A stretch of DNA of 64,000 nucleotides from Burkholderia catarinensis (GTDB lineage Bacteria; Pseudomonadota; Gammaproteobacteria; Burkholderiales; Burkholderiaceae): contig NZ_MDEQ02000003.1 in the NCBI RefSeq assembly GCF_001883705.2, positions 310,001-374,000 on the forward strand. The letters are read 5' to 3'. Below, piece after piece: positions 8,045-16,966 of the stretch (its first letter is position 1; the number at the start of each line of letters is the position of its first letter). A model generated the notes under the pieces. The model was not told where the DNA came from. It made no database searches and worked only from the letters and a program-made list of their open reading frames with translations. Both the position numbers and the translations under genes were made by a program.

Positions 8045-10155
8045 GAGATAAGTGTTTCCTGTTGGACGGTACTGAGCGGAAACGCGACGGTAATCGAGAA
8101 ACCGCGCGCGAGCGCGGTGTCGATCGTCACGCTGCCGCCCAGCATGTGTGCGCGTTCGCGAATGCCGATCAGGCCGAACGATTTGTCCTCGTGGGCCGAA
8201 CCGCCGGGCGCCGCGCCGCGGCCGTTGTCCGCGACGCGCAACACGCAGAAGCTTTCCTCGACGTCGAGCCGCAGCGCGACGCGCGTCGCATCCGCATGGC
8301 GCGCAACGTTCGTCAGCGCTTCCTGGACGATGCGGAACAGCGTGGTCGCACCCGCGCTGGTGAATGTGAGGCCGCCCGTTTCGATGTGACGCTCGACATC
8401 GATCCCGTAGCGGTTCGTGAAATCGTTCGCGAGCCATTCGATCGCGGGCACCAAGCCGAGATCGTCGAGCATCACCGGCCGCAGGTCGGCCGCGATGCGC
8501 CGCACCGATGCGACCGTCGCGTCGATCAGCCGCCGCATGCCCAGCAGGTGCGACTGCAAGTCTTCGTCGGGTTGCGCGCGGCCGGGCACGCGCAACTGCT
8601 GCTCGACGACCGACAGGTCCATCTTCAGCGCGGTGAGCTGCTGGCCGAGGTCGTCGTGCAGTTCGCGTGCGATGCGCGTCTTTTCTTCCTCGCGCACGTT
8701 CTGCAGGTTCGCCGACAGTTCGCGCAACTCCTCGCGCGACTGCTTCAGCGCGTTCTCGGCACGCAGCCGCTCGGTGATGTCGCGCAGCATCACCGTATAG
8801 AGTTTGCCCGACGCGTCGCGGATCTGCGAGATCGATGCCTCGATCGGAAACTCCTCGCCGCTCGCGCGCAGCCCGAACAGCACGCGCTGGCGGCCCATCA
8901 GCCGCTCGGATACGCCCGTCACGCCGAACTGGTCGACGTGCTTCGCGTGCGCGGCGCGGAACCGCTCGGGGATGAAGCGCGACAGCGGCGCGCCGATCGC
9001 CTCCATCGCGGACACGCCGAACACCTGCTCGGCCATCGGATTGAAGATCACGACCGTCTGCTTTTCGTCGATCGTGATGATCGCTTCCATCGACGACCGG
9101 ATGATGCCCATCATCCGCGCCTCGTTGAGGAAGCCGCGGCTGCTCGCGCCGGAGTCGGCGGTGGCGCCGGAACGGCCGCGCAGCAGCGCATGGACGAGCA
9201 CCGCGAACGCGAACGACGCGATCAGTCCCGCGGCGAGCACGGTGCCGGCCGCGCGCTGTGCGCCGGTCGCGCTCGGGCGGCCGTCCGCGGAATAGGCGAG
9301 CGTCAGCACGGTGCCGCCGAAATTCAGCTCGTCGGTGCGCCGCATCAGGTCGGGCGACGTCGAGGCTTCGTCGGTCGTCGCCTCGGCGCTGACGATCGCA
9401 CGCGGATCGCCGCCGGCGGTCATCCACAGGTCGATTCCGCGTTCCGCATCGAGCGCGCGCTCGACCAGGCGCCGCGGGCTCAGCGCCGCGAACAGCATCC
9501 CGTCGGCGCCGGCTTCGCGCGTGCCGGACGGCGTGGCGGGCGCATGCGGCGACGCGGTCACGGGCAGGAACAGCGTGAGGGTGCGTGCGTCGTGGGAGGT
9601 ATCGTCGTCGGCCGGGTGGACGCCGAGCGCGATGTCGCCGGTCTGCAGCGCGCGCGCCAGCGGCGCCGCGTCGGACGCGCCGAAGCGCACGACCGGCGAG
9701 TTCGAGACGGGCGCGCTGAGTGCCGCGGCCGCGAGCGGGCCGCCCGGCATCAGCTTCGCGTCGGCGAGGGCGCTGCGCGTCGCGGGCGGCAGCGGCACAT
9801 AGCCGATCTGCCGGACCGGCGAGCGGCCGCCGTCGAGGTCGAGCGTCTCCGCATACCGGCGCCATTGCTCGGGCGTCATGGCCGGAACGAGGCCGAACGC
9901 GCCGCGTGCGCTTTCGAGCACGGCGGCGCCGGTCTGCAACTCGTGGCGCAGCATCGCGGTCACGTGCGTCGTGCGGCGTTCGAAGCGCGTGTGGACGGCG
10001 CTTTGCCATTGCTCGCGCACCAGCAGCGCGACGCCGAGCGATAGCGCCGCGCCGACGCATAGCGCAACGACGCCGGCCGCGAGCGGCTGGCGTAACATGA
10101 TCTGGAGGCGCGTGGGCCCTTGGGCGTCACGCGTCGGGGTTCCACTGGCGGTCAT
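8041..10155 (-). CDS. Membrane sensor histidine kinase, CHASE-PAS-HisKA_3
   Basis: 704 residues. Membrane segment near residues 25-45 (AAGVVALCVGAALSLGVALLV), then a periplasmic CHASE-like sensor region, a second membrane segment near 310-330, a PAS domain (MMGIIRSSMEAIITIDEKQTVV), HisKA_3 with the phospho-histidine in ARELHDDLGQQL (about 498), and an HATPase domain with DNGRGA and FGLIGIRERA. This is the NarX/DegS class that pairs with NarL-type regulators, and its partner follows with a 4-base overlap. The start at 10155 (MTASGTPT) was preferred over an in-frame start at 10224. The gene is divergent from a universal stress protein gene, which it may control. Confidence 0.92.
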   Translation of the reverse strand: MTASGTPTRDAQGPTRLQIMLRQPLAAGVVALCVGAALSLGVALLVREQWQSAVHTRFERRTTHVTAMLRHELQTGAAVLESARGAFGLVPAMTPEQWRRYAETLDLDGGRSPVRQIGYVPLPPATRSALADAKLMPGGPLAAAALSAPVSNSPVVRFGASDAAPLARALQTGDIALGVHPADDDTSHDARTLTLFLPVTASPHAPATPSGTREAGADGMLFAALSPRRLVERALDAERGIDLWMTAGGDPRAIVSAEATTDEASTSPDLMRRTDELNFGGTVLTLAYSADGRPSATGAQRAAGTVLAAGLIASFAFAVLVHALLRGRSGATADSGASSRGFLNEARMMGIIRSSMEAIITIDEKQTVVIFNPMAEQVFGVSAMEAIGAPLSRFIPERFRAAHAKHVDQFGVTGVSERLMGRQRVLFGLRASGEEFPIEASISQIRDASGKLYTVMLRDITERLRAENALKQSREELRELSANLQNVREEEKTRIARELHDDLGQQLTALKMDLSVVEQQLRVPGRAQPDEDLQSHLLGMRRLIDATVASVRRIAADLRPVMLDDLGLVPAIEWLANDFTNRYGIDVERHIETGGLTFTSAGATTLFRIVQEALTNVARHADATRVALRLDVEESFCVLRVADNGRGAAPGGSAHEDKSFGLIGIRERAHMLGGSVTIDTALARGFSITVAFPLSTVQQETLIS

Positions 10156-10341
10156 TCGATGGCGATTCGTGTTGTCGGGCCCTGGGCACTCGGGCCGCGC
10201 GGCAAAACCGGGGAAAACTCGCACCGGCTGCGTGCAACGTCTATTTTCAAGATGAAATTGTGCGCGTTTTACACATTTTTTGTAATAGGGTCAGCTGAAA
10301 TTGCGGCTAACGGCGCGAAGCAGCGGGCGTGCCGGCCGCGC

Positions 10342-10355
10342 TTGACGCGCGTCAA
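10342..10355. promoter_or_regulatory. FNR/ANR-like palindrome upstream of uspA-type gene
   Basis: TTGAC-GCGC-GTCAA is a perfect palindrome matching eight of ten defined bases of the FNR/ANR consensus TTGAT-N4-ATCAA. It lies 117 bases before the Usp start, in the region shared with the divergent sensor kinase. Confidence 0.5.
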
Positions 10356-10472
10356 CGGGCGCGTCGGCACGTGGAGCAGACTGTTCGGCAGGCAAGCCGG
10401 CATCGGGCCGGCTTGCGATAACGGGCCGCCGTCGCGCAACGCGCGACGCGTGCCCGGTCGGAGGGACGGACC

Positions 10473-10943
10473 ATGTACAAGCGGATTTTCGTCGGGCTCG
10501 ACGGCAGCCCGAGCGCGCGTCTCGCGCTGAACGAGGCGATCCGGATCGCGGCGGCGTCCGGCGGCGAGGTCACCTGCGCTTATGTCGTCGAGCATCGGCC
10601 GCAGCTCGTCGACGTCGATGCGGGCTTCGCGGCCGAGCGCGACGGCGATGCGGCCGCGACCGCTGCCGCGACGCCGGTGCTCGACGACGCGAAAGCGGTG
10701 CTCGTGCAGCAGCGCGTGCCGGGCACCGTGCGCGCGCTCGACGCGTACGGCGAGGATGTCGCGACAGTGCTGATGCGCACGGCGGCCGAAGCCGACGCCG
10801 ACCTGATCGTGATGGGCACGAGCGGGCGGCACGGCCTGCGCCGGCTGCTGCTCGGCAGCGTCGCGGAATCGCTGCTGCGCGCGGCCGACCGGCCGGTGCT
10901 GCTGGTGCGGCACGACGAGCCGGGCGCGCCGGCGGCCGCGTGA
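10473..10943 (+). CDS. Universal stress protein (UspA family)
   Basis: 156 residues, one Usp domain. It begins MYKRIFVGLDGSPSARLAL; the ATP-binding signature G-x2-G-x9-G-S is seen in VMGTSGRHGLRRLLLGSVAE near 113-132, followed by RPVLLVRHDE. Such proteins are cytosolic and induced by stress or low oxygen. The ribosome binding site CGGAGGGACGGACC precedes the ATG. A symmetric FNR/ANR-like box lies 117 bases upstream, which agrees with anaerobic induction of Usp genes in proteobacteria. Confidence 0.94.
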   Translation: MYKRIFVGLDGSPSARLALNEAIRIAAASGGEVTCAYVVEHRPQLVDVDAGFAAERDGDAAATAAATPVLDDAKAVLVQQRVPGTVRALDAYGEDVATVLMRTAAEADADLIVMGTSGRHGLRRLLLGSVAESLLRAADRPVLLVRHDEPGAPAAA

Positions 10944-11308
10944 CGCACGCGGTGCGACGCTGACGCTTGGGCGGTCGCGCTCGGGCGCCTGCCTGCCGCG
11001 CGCATTCGCCGGATGTTTGCCTGATGACACGCGCGACGCGCTGCGCGCCGCATCGCGCGTGAGCGCGCCTGTCGCTTCCATTGCGTCGTTCGGCGACGGC
11101 GCTCCGGATGCGCTCGCATGGACGCGATTGCGCGCCCGCGGTTGCATCCCGCCCCGCAGTTCTGGCAGCATCGACCGGTGTCCGCTTGTTCGCCGCGCGC
11201 ATGGCCGCGGCGATCGACGCCGCGGCATCCGGCGGTACCCGGTCGCATCCGCGATGAGCGGGCCGCGCGCCGGATGCCCGGTTCCTTACCTTACCGACGT
11301 CATCCGCC
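10944..11308. other. Intergenic region, nothing recognised
   Basis: About 365 GC-rich bases between the Usp and cupin genes. No open frame with a plausible start and ribosome binding site, and no clear terminator hairpin with a T-tract. Confidence 0.5.
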
Positions 11309-11815
11309 ATGCCGATTTCCGCTACCGACCTGATTCGCCAGTTCGACCTGCAGCCGCATCCCGAAGGCGGCTATTTCCGTGAAACCTACCGCGCGGCCGA
11401 GTCGGTCGTGCGTCCGGCCGATGGCGCGCCGCGCGCCGCGTCGACCGCGATCTACTACCTGTTGTGCGACGGCGCGTATTCGTCGTGGCACCGGATCCGC
11501 TCCGACGAGGTCTGGCATTTCTATGCGGGCGATCCGATCGAAGTGTGGGTGCTCGACGAGCGCGACGGGCTGACGATCCATCGGCTCGGCAACCCGCTCA
11601 CGCGTCCGGGCACCGTGTTCCAGGCGGTCGTGCCGGCCGGGAGCTGGTTCGGCGCGCGCTGCGCGTCGCCGGAGCACGTCGCGCTCGTCGGCTGCACGGT
11701 CGCGCCGGGGTTCGAGTTCGCGGAATTCGAACTGGCCGATGCGGCCGCGCTGGCCGCCGCGTTTCCCGACTACGCGGAGCACGTCGCACGGCTCGCGCCG
11801 CGCCCGGACGCATGA
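11309..11815 (+). CDS. Cupin_5 (DUF985) family protein
   Basis: 168 residues. The family pattern is LQPHPEGGYFRETYRA, then IYYLLCDGAYSSWHRIRSDEVWHFYAGDPIEVWVLDE, with His/Glu residues in the two cupin motifs, and a final VAPGFEFAEFEL. Single-domain beta-barrel related to RmlC/ChrR-type cupins; substrate unknown. It starts at MPISATDLI, which matches the usual N-terminus, though no strong ribosome binding site is visible. Stand-alone gene. Confidence 0.85.
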   Translation: MPISATDLIRQFDLQPHPEGGYFRETYRAAESVVRPADGAPRAASTAIYYLLCDGAYSSWHRIRSDEVWHFYAGDPIEVWVLDERDGLTIHRLGNPLTRPGTVFQAVVPAGSWFGARCASPEHVALVGCTVAPGFEFAEFELADAAALAAAFPDYAEHVARLAPRPDA

Positions 11816-12002
11816 GTGCGCCGACGGCACGCGCAGCCGCCCGAAGCCCGCGCCGCCGACGTATGTTCAGCGCGATCGCGGCCAAACCCGTTTAGAATGC
11901 CGGTGATGCACCGGGTCGGCTGCGGACGTGCCGCGGCGGTCGCTGCACAGCCGTACCGACAGCCCCCGTCGCGCGGCCCGCATGTCTTCCAGGAGCGCCG
12001 CC

Positions 12003-13028
12003 GTGTGGCACTTTCCCATTGCTATTCCATCGTCGCTCGGCCCGTGGGCCGTGTTCGCGAGCGTGTTGATCACGCAGCTCGGCGTGCCGGTGCCGGCCGT
12101 GCCGATGCTGATTCTCGGCGGCACGATGGCGGCGATGGGGCAGGCGTCGTGGGTCAGCATGTTCGCGGCGGCGATCGGCGCGACGATGCTCGCCGATTCG
12201 CTTTGGTTCTTCATGGGCCGCACGCGCGGCCGGCGCCTGCTGAACGGCCTCGTGCGCTTCTCGCTGTCGCTCGACACGACGCTGCGCTTCGCGCGTAACG
12301 TATTCGAAAGATATGGTGCGCCGCTGCTGGTGCTCTCCAAATTCCTGCCGGGCCTCGGCCTCGTGTCGGCGCCGCTGCTCGGCACGACTGCGATCGGCAT
12401 CGGCGTGTTCCTGTTCTGGGATCTGGCCGGCGCGTCGCTGTGGGCCGCATTCTGGCTGATCGGCGGCGCGGCCATTCACGATCAGATCGTCCAGTTCGTG
12501 CTGTGGGTGCGCGCGAGCGGCGGCACGATTCTCGACGCGTTCCTCGCGATCTTCATCACGTTCCTGCTGTACCGCTGGGTGCGCCGTGTGCAGTTCCGCC
12601 GCTATCTCGCGCAGGTGCGCATCTCGCCGCCGCAGCTCGTCGAGATGATGACGTCGGACGAGCCGCCGCTGATCTTCGACGCGCGGCCGCGCGCGATCCG
12701 CGAGCGCGAACCGTACCGGATCGCGGGCGCGGTGCCGGTCGATCTCGATTCGCCGGACCTGCTCGACCCGGAAATGCTGAAACGGCCGATCGTCGTCTAT
12801 TGCGTGTGCCCGAACGAGGCGACCGCGAAGCGTCTCATCGCGAAGATGCAGCGCAAGAAGATGATCCACAACATCCGGGCGCTGAAGGGCGGGCTCGATG
12901 CGTGGGAGAAACACGGTTATCCGGTCGAGCCGATGCCGGCCGATCTCGATGCGTCGCGCTATTTCGTGCGTCCCGAACATGGTGCGCTCGAAGGCGAATA
13001 TACGGTGCGCGCGACGTTGTCGAAATAA
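12003..13028 (+). CDS. DedA-family membrane protein fused to a rhodanese domain
   Basis: About 341 residues. The N-terminal two thirds is a DedA/VTT domain (FASVLITQLGVPVPAVPMLILGGTM, later FLPGLGLVSAPLLGTTAIGIGVFLFWDLAG) with four or five membrane segments; this family handles lipid flipping and envelope homeostasis. The C-terminal 110 residues form a rhodanese domain with cysteine in VVYCVCPNEATAKRL and the final KGGLDAWEKHGYPV. The GTG at 12003 was chosen because CAGGAG lies eight bases upstream; an in-frame ATG at 11982 is an alternative. The rhodanese would face the cytoplasm. A strong hairpin follows the stop. Confidence 0.88.
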   Translation: MWHFPIAIPSSLGPWAVFASVLITQLGVPVPAVPMLILGGTMAAMGQASWVSMFAAAIGATMLADSLWFFMGRTRGRRLLNGLVRFSLSLDTTLRFARNVFERYGAPLLVLSKFLPGLGLVSAPLLGTTAIGIGVFLFWDLAGASLWAAFWLIGGAAIHDQIVQFVLWVRASGGTILDAFLAIFITFLLYRWVRRVQFRRYLAQVRISPPQLVEMMTSDEPPLIFDARPRAIREREPYRIAGAVPVDLDSPDLLDPEMLKRPIVVYCVCPNEATAKRLIAKMQRKKMIHNIRALKGGLDAWEKHGYPVEPMPADLDASRYFVRPEHGALEGEYTVRATLSK

Positions 13029-13054
13029 ATGCGCGCGCACCGCCGCGCGCATTT
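13027..13054 (+). terminator. Hairpin terminator after the DedA-rhodanese gene
   Basis: AAATGCGCGCG (13027-13037) and CGCGCGCATTT (13044-13054) form a perfect 11-bp stem overlapping the stop codon. There is no long T-tract, so termination efficiency is uncertain. Confidence 0.6.
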
Positions 13055-13471
13055 GAATTCCACCACCGGTTTCACGCATCGCGATTTTTTAGAAAATCGG
13101 CTGGCGTGAAACCTCTGATCATCCATATAATCCCGCCTTCATATTGCGTGCGCTTGATCGCGCACCTTCGACGCGCGTTCGTTCGCGCCGAAAGCGATTG
13201 ATTCCGTTGCCGCTCGTCACGCGCACAACCGCGTCCCACGGGCCGCTCGGGCGTATTCCGTGAAAGGCCCGATCCGTTTTCCGGATTGTTCCGGAAAATA
13301 CGGATAATCCGTGGCGATTCCAATCGGATTGACGCAGCATCCATGTCGTTTCTTATTTGGAAAACGACAGCAGGGATTATTTCGTTTTCGGCAGGCCATA
13401 TCGGCATGAACGGTCGCGCATTGACATCGACACAATGACGGCGGCCTGCTCGCGGCTGCCAGGAGACGGAT
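13055..13471. other. Intergenic region before the permease gene
   Basis: About 420 bases, AT-richer than its surroundings. Contains a 7-bp hairpin CGATTTT-TTAG-AAAATCG (13082-13099) and a perfect -10-like TATAAT (13126-13131) without a good -35 element at the right distance. No small gene recognised. The permease promoter must lie here. Confidence 0.5.
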
Positions 13472-14854
13472 TTGAAACACGAAGAAGACCAGTTGCACCG
13501 CGGGCTGGAAGAACGGCACATCAACCTGATGGCGCTCGGCGCGACGATCGGCGTCGGACTGTTCCTCGGCTCGGCCACCGCGATCCGCACGGCCGGCCCG
13601 GCGATCCTGCTGACCTACCTGCTGGGCGGCATCGCGATCTTCCTGATCATGCGCGCACTCGGCGAGATGGCGATCACCAATCCGGTGTCCGGCGCGTTCA
13701 GCCGCTACGCACGCGACTATCTCGGCCCGCTCGCCGGCTATCTGACCGGCTGGACCTACTGGTTCGTGTGGATCGTCACCTGCATGGCGGAAATCACGGC
13801 GGTTGGCGTCTACATGCATATGTGGTTCCCCGACGTGCCGAACTGGATCTGGGCGCTCGCGGCGCTCACGGCGATGGGTTCGGTGAACTTCATCGCGGTC
13901 AAGCTGTACGGCGAATTCGAGTTCTGGTTCGCGCTGATCAAGATCGTCACGATCGTGCTGATGATCATCGGCGGCGGGCTGATGATCGCGTTCGGCATCG
14001 GCAACGGCGGTGTCGCGACCGGCATCTCGAACCTGTGGGCGCACGGCGGCTTCATGCCGAACGGCATCGACGGCGTGATCGCCGCGCTGCCGATCGTGAT
14101 GTTCGCGTATCTCGGCGTCGAGATGCTCGGCCTCACGGCCGGCGAGGCGCGCAACCCGGAGAAGTCGCTGACGAAGGCCGTGAACTCGGTGTTCTGGCGC
14201 GTGCTGATCTTCTACATCGGCGCGCTGTTCGTGATCATGTCGCTCTATCCGTGGGACCAGATCGGCACGCAGGGCAGCCCGTTCGTGATGACGTTCTCGC
14301 GGCTCGGCATCCCGGCCGCCGCCGGCATCATCAACTTCGTCGTGCTGACCGCGGCGCTGTCGTCGTGCAACAGCGGCCTGTTCAGCACCGCGCGGATGCT
14401 CTACAACCTCGCGCAGCAGGGCCAGGCGCCGAGCAAGCTCGGCCGCGTGAACCGCAACGGGGTGCCGGTGTACGGCGTGATCGTATCGGTCGCGCTGCTG
14501 CTGATCGGCGTGCTGCTGAACTATCTCGCGCCACAGCACGTGTTCACGTGGCTCACGTCGGTGTCGACGTTCGGCGCGATCTGGACGTGGGGCGTGATCC
14601 TGATCGCGCAGATGCGCTTTCGCCGCACGCTGTCGGCCGACCAGATCGCGCGCCTGCCGATCCGCGTACCGTTCTATCCGCTCGGTTCGTTCGTCGCGCT
14701 CGGATTTCTCGCGCTGGTCGTGGTGCTGATGGCGTTCACGCCCGATACGCGCGTCGCACTCGTGATCGGGCCGGTGTGGATCGTGCTGCTCGGCATCGCG
14801 TATGCGCTGTTCTACGCGAACCGGCCGGCGGCATCGGTGCCGACGAAGTCGTAA
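13472..14854 (+). CDS. Amino-acid permease, APC superfamily (ProY-like)
   Basis: 460 residues, twelve predicted membrane segments. The N-terminus LHRGLEERHINLMALGATIGVGLFLGSATAI and GEMAITNPVSGAFSRYARDYLGP are the signature of the proline/aromatic amino-acid permease group; overall it looks closest to ProY. It would import an amino acid by proton symport across the inner membrane. The start is TTG at 13472, supported by AGGAGACGGAT immediately upstream. Located between stress genes, without a matching catabolic gene nearby. Confidence 0.9.
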   Translation: MKHEEDQLHRGLEERHINLMALGATIGVGLFLGSATAIRTAGPAILLTYLLGGIAIFLIMRALGEMAITNPVSGAFSRYARDYLGPLAGYLTGWTYWFVWIVTCMAEITAVGVYMHMWFPDVPNWIWALAALTAMGSVNFIAVKLYGEFEFWFALIKIVTIVLMIIGGGLMIAFGIGNGGVATGISNLWAHGGFMPNGIDGVIAALPIVMFAYLGVEMLGLTAGEARNPEKSLTKAVNSVFWRVLIFYIGALFVIMSLYPWDQIGTQGSPFVMTFSRLGIPAAAGIINFVVLTAALSSCNSGLFSTARMLYNLAQQGQAPSKLGRVNRNGVPVYGVIVSVALLLIGVLLNYLAPQHVFTWLTSVSTFGAIWTWGVILIAQMRFRRTLSADQIARLPIRVPFYPLGSFVALGFLALVVVLMAFTPDTRVALVIGPVWIVLLGIAYALFYANRPAASVPTKS

Positions 14855-14881
14855 GCGGCACGGGCAGGCGCTGGGCGATCG

Positions 14882-14920
14882 TTGATCGCGATCATGCGCG
14901 CGCGGGCTGGACGACCTATG
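14882..14920 (+). promoter_or_regulatory. FNR/ANR box and -10 element for the tandem Usp gene
   Basis: TTGAT-CGCG-ATCAT (14882-14895) matches nine of ten defined bases of the FNR/ANR consensus. A -10-like TATGCT lies at 14915-14920, placing the box centre about 40 bases before a likely start site, near the -41.5 position typical of activation. The translation start is at 15055. Confidence 0.6.
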
Positions 14921-15054
14921 CTGAACGAATCGCTTGTCCGAGTTTCGCGTGGCTACCCGCCGATCCCTGCGACCGCGGCGGCCGCCGCGCGCCGCTTCCG
15001 CGCGAAGCTTCCGTCGCCGTTCCGCGACGACGCGTACGCACGGAGGTCTTCGTC

Positions 15055-15990
15055 ATGCAGCCTGCCCAGTCCATCCCGACGCTCGAGCGGATCGCGCTGG
15101 CCGTCGATCTGACGCCCGAATCGCTGTCCGCCGCACGCTACGCGCGCACGCTGCTGCGTCCGGGCATGCGATTGCGCATTGTCTGCGCAATCGACAACCC
15201 GCGCCTCGTATTGCCCGACATCCCGCGCATCGACGCGCTGCTGACGTCCGCGCGCGAGGACATGATGCGCGAAGCGCAAGCCGTCAACGCGCGGATCGAG
15301 GCGCTGTTCGCCGGCACCGGCATCGAGGTCGAGCAGGCCATCGTTGATACGTCGGTGACGGGCGGCACGGTCGCCGATGCGCTGGTGAACGACACGGCGG
15401 CGTGGCGCGCGGACGCGCTGGTGGTCGGCGCGAATCCGCATCACGGGCTGCTGCGGCTCGTCGAAGGCGCGATGTCGGACACGCTGACGACGCGCGCGCG
15501 CTGCGCGCTGCTGATCGTGCCGGCCGACTATGCGCGGCCGTCGGACGGCATGCTGCAGCGTCTGATGTTCGCGGTCGACGGCAGCGAGCCGTCGCTGCAC
15601 GCGGCGCGCGTCGGGCTCGGCTTCGCGGCGCCGACGACGTTGCTGTACGCGGCGTACGTGATCGATCGCGCGGTTCGTCTGACCGATATCGTGCCGGTGC
15701 GCGCACTCGAGGATGCGTATCGCGCGGAAGGCGAGGATGCGCTGGCGAAGATCGGCCCGCTGTTCCATGCGACCGGGAACCCGTCCAAGCGCAGCGTCGT
15801 CGAAACCCGCGCGACGAGCGACGACGTGGCCCATGCGCTGATGCGCGACGCCGTGCACTGGCGGGCCGAACTGCTGGTGGTCGGCACGCACGGCCGGCGC
15901 GGCATCGCCGCCTGGCTGATCGGCAGCGTCGCGCGCCGCGTCGCGCACCTCGCGCAGGTGCCCGTGCTGCTCGTGCGCGGAGCCGAGTGA
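15055..15990 (+). CDS. Tandem-domain universal stress protein
   Basis: 311 residues with two Usp domains (about 8-155 and 165-310). The second keeps the ATP-binding signature (VVGTHGRRGIAAWLIGSVARRV); the first is altered (VVGANPHHGLLRLVEGAMSDTL), with Ala-Asn replacing the usual Gly-x-x-Gly start, so it may not bind ATP. The ribosome binding site CGGAGGT precedes the ATG at 15055. An FNR/ANR-like box with a -10 element is centred about 166 bases upstream. Resembles the UspE-like proteins of low-oxygen regulons. Confidence 0.92.
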   Translation: MQPAQSIPTLERIALAVDLTPESLSAARYARTLLRPGMRLRIVCAIDNPRLVLPDIPRIDALLTSAREDMMREAQAVNARIEALFAGTGIEVEQAIVDTSVTGGTVADALVNDTAAWRADALVVGANPHHGLLRLVEGAMSDTLTTRARCALLIVPADYARPSDGMLQRLMFAVDGSEPSLHAARVGLGFAAPTTLLYAAYVIDRAVRLTDIVPVRALEDAYRAEGEDALAKIGPLFHATGNPSKRSVVETRATSDDVAHALMRDAVHWRAELLVVGTHGRRGIAAWLIGSVARRVAHLAQVPVLLVRGAE

Positions 15991-16525
15991 AGCGCGCTGT
16001 CGCGATCGAAGCGGGTTTGAATTGACCTGCATCAGAAACGGGGCGCGCATCGCGTGAGACATTGACGGAACATCCGGCGACGCAGCCGGTCGGTCGTGCA
16101 TGCGCGACGACAGTCGGGTTGAGCGCAGGCAACGAACGGCCTGCCAATGGCTGCGATCTGCCGTCACATCATTTTCGGGAGCCGCGCCGCATGTACCGGG
16201 TGGTGGCGCGCCATCCGACCTGGAACTCTCCGGCACGAGGGTAGGCAGCCGACGGCTGCCTTGGAGGACGGGCGGGGTGAGCGTCACCCCGTCCGCTTTC
16301 CGCGTTCGCGTTATTGGCCCCGTCTGGATTTCTTTCCCCGCAGGAATCGTTGTCGATGCTGCCGTATGGAACGGCGCGTAATGTTGCGTGATGGCGCCGA
16401 TGCGGATCGGCGAGGGTTACCGCATGCGCGCCGCTGCCGTACCTGCCCGGCACGCGGCAGGCGCTGCAAAGGTTGCGCGGTGCGCAGCCGTGGCACGCCC
16501 CGTGCCGTACCGGCTGCCTGCGCGT
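15991..16525. other. Intergenic region with hairpins and a weak FNR-like site
   Basis: Holds TTGAC-CTGC-ATCAG at 16022-16035 (eight of ten to FNR/ANR), a hairpin GGCAGCC-GAC-GGCTGCC (16244-16260) and a second CGGGGTGA-GCG-TCACCCCG (16273-16291). The paired hairpins, followed by a modest T-rich stretch (CTTTCC), could terminate transcription. The only plus-strand reading frame with a plausible start is 17 codons long and I do not call it. Confidence 0.45.
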
Positions 16526-16966
16526 TCAGGTGGCGCGAAGAATCGACCTCAGGTCGTGCCGGTGGCCCGCACCGCGGCGTACATGCGGGTGTTGGCGCAC
16601 GACATGCAGCGGCGCACACGCGCTGCACGTGCGGTTGCGCAGACGGTTCGCGTGCGGCCAGCCGGGGCGCGCCTTGCGGCGTGGTTCCGCAACGGCCGGC
16701 GCGTCGGGCGCGGCCCGCGCGCAGAGTGCCGCGGCGAACCGTTGCAGCGCGAGAACCGACCCCGCGACGCTCTGGTACTTTTCGCGGCCGATCTGCCCGT
16801 CGAGCATGACGAGCAGCCCGGCCTCGCGTGCGAGCGCAAGCAAGGCATCGAGATTGTCGGACGGGCGGTTGCCGGCCGATACGGCCTGGGCGGGCAGGGC
16901 GCGTGCGTTGTCCGACGCGCGCCGCTGGCATCTGCCGTCCCGGCCCGGAAAGTTGCGATGTGTCAT
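16526..16966 (-). CDS. Hypothetical protein
   Basis: 146 residues, not recognised. The best support for coding is the ribosome binding site CAGGAG seven bases before the ATG at 16966 and a helix-like central part (DNLDALLALAREAGLLVMLDGQIGREKY then QSVAGSVLALQRFAAALCA). The N-terminal 30 and C-terminal 50 residues are Arg-rich and low in structure, so the true reading frame may end earlier or be frameshifted. Lies alone among stress genes on the opposite strand. Confidence 0.45.
   Translation of the reverse strand: MTHRNFPGRDGRCQRRASDNARALPAQAVSAGNRPSDNLDALLALAREAGLLVMLDGQIGREKYQSVAGSVLALQRFAAALCARAAPDAPAVAEPRRKARPGWPHANRLRNRTCSACAPLHVVRQHPHVRRGAGHRHDLRSILRAT

Noticed and set aside
8062..10044. 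A 660-codon plus-strand frame opposite the sensor kinase gene
   Set aside because: Arg/Ala/Gln/His-rich translation without any domain; typical mirror of a high-GC gene on the other strand. Similar long shadows opposite 676-2115, 29407-31797, 50233-52164 and 61497-62666 were also discarded.
12004..12022. TGGCAC...TTGCT resembling a sigma-54 promoter
   Set aside because: The GG and GC doublets are 12 rather than 10 bases apart and the site lies inside the start of the DedA-rhodanese gene.
16193..16246. 17-codon frame with ATG followed by strong hairpins
   Set aside because: Too short, no ribosome binding site, no conservation argument; the hairpins are better read as structural or terminator elements.
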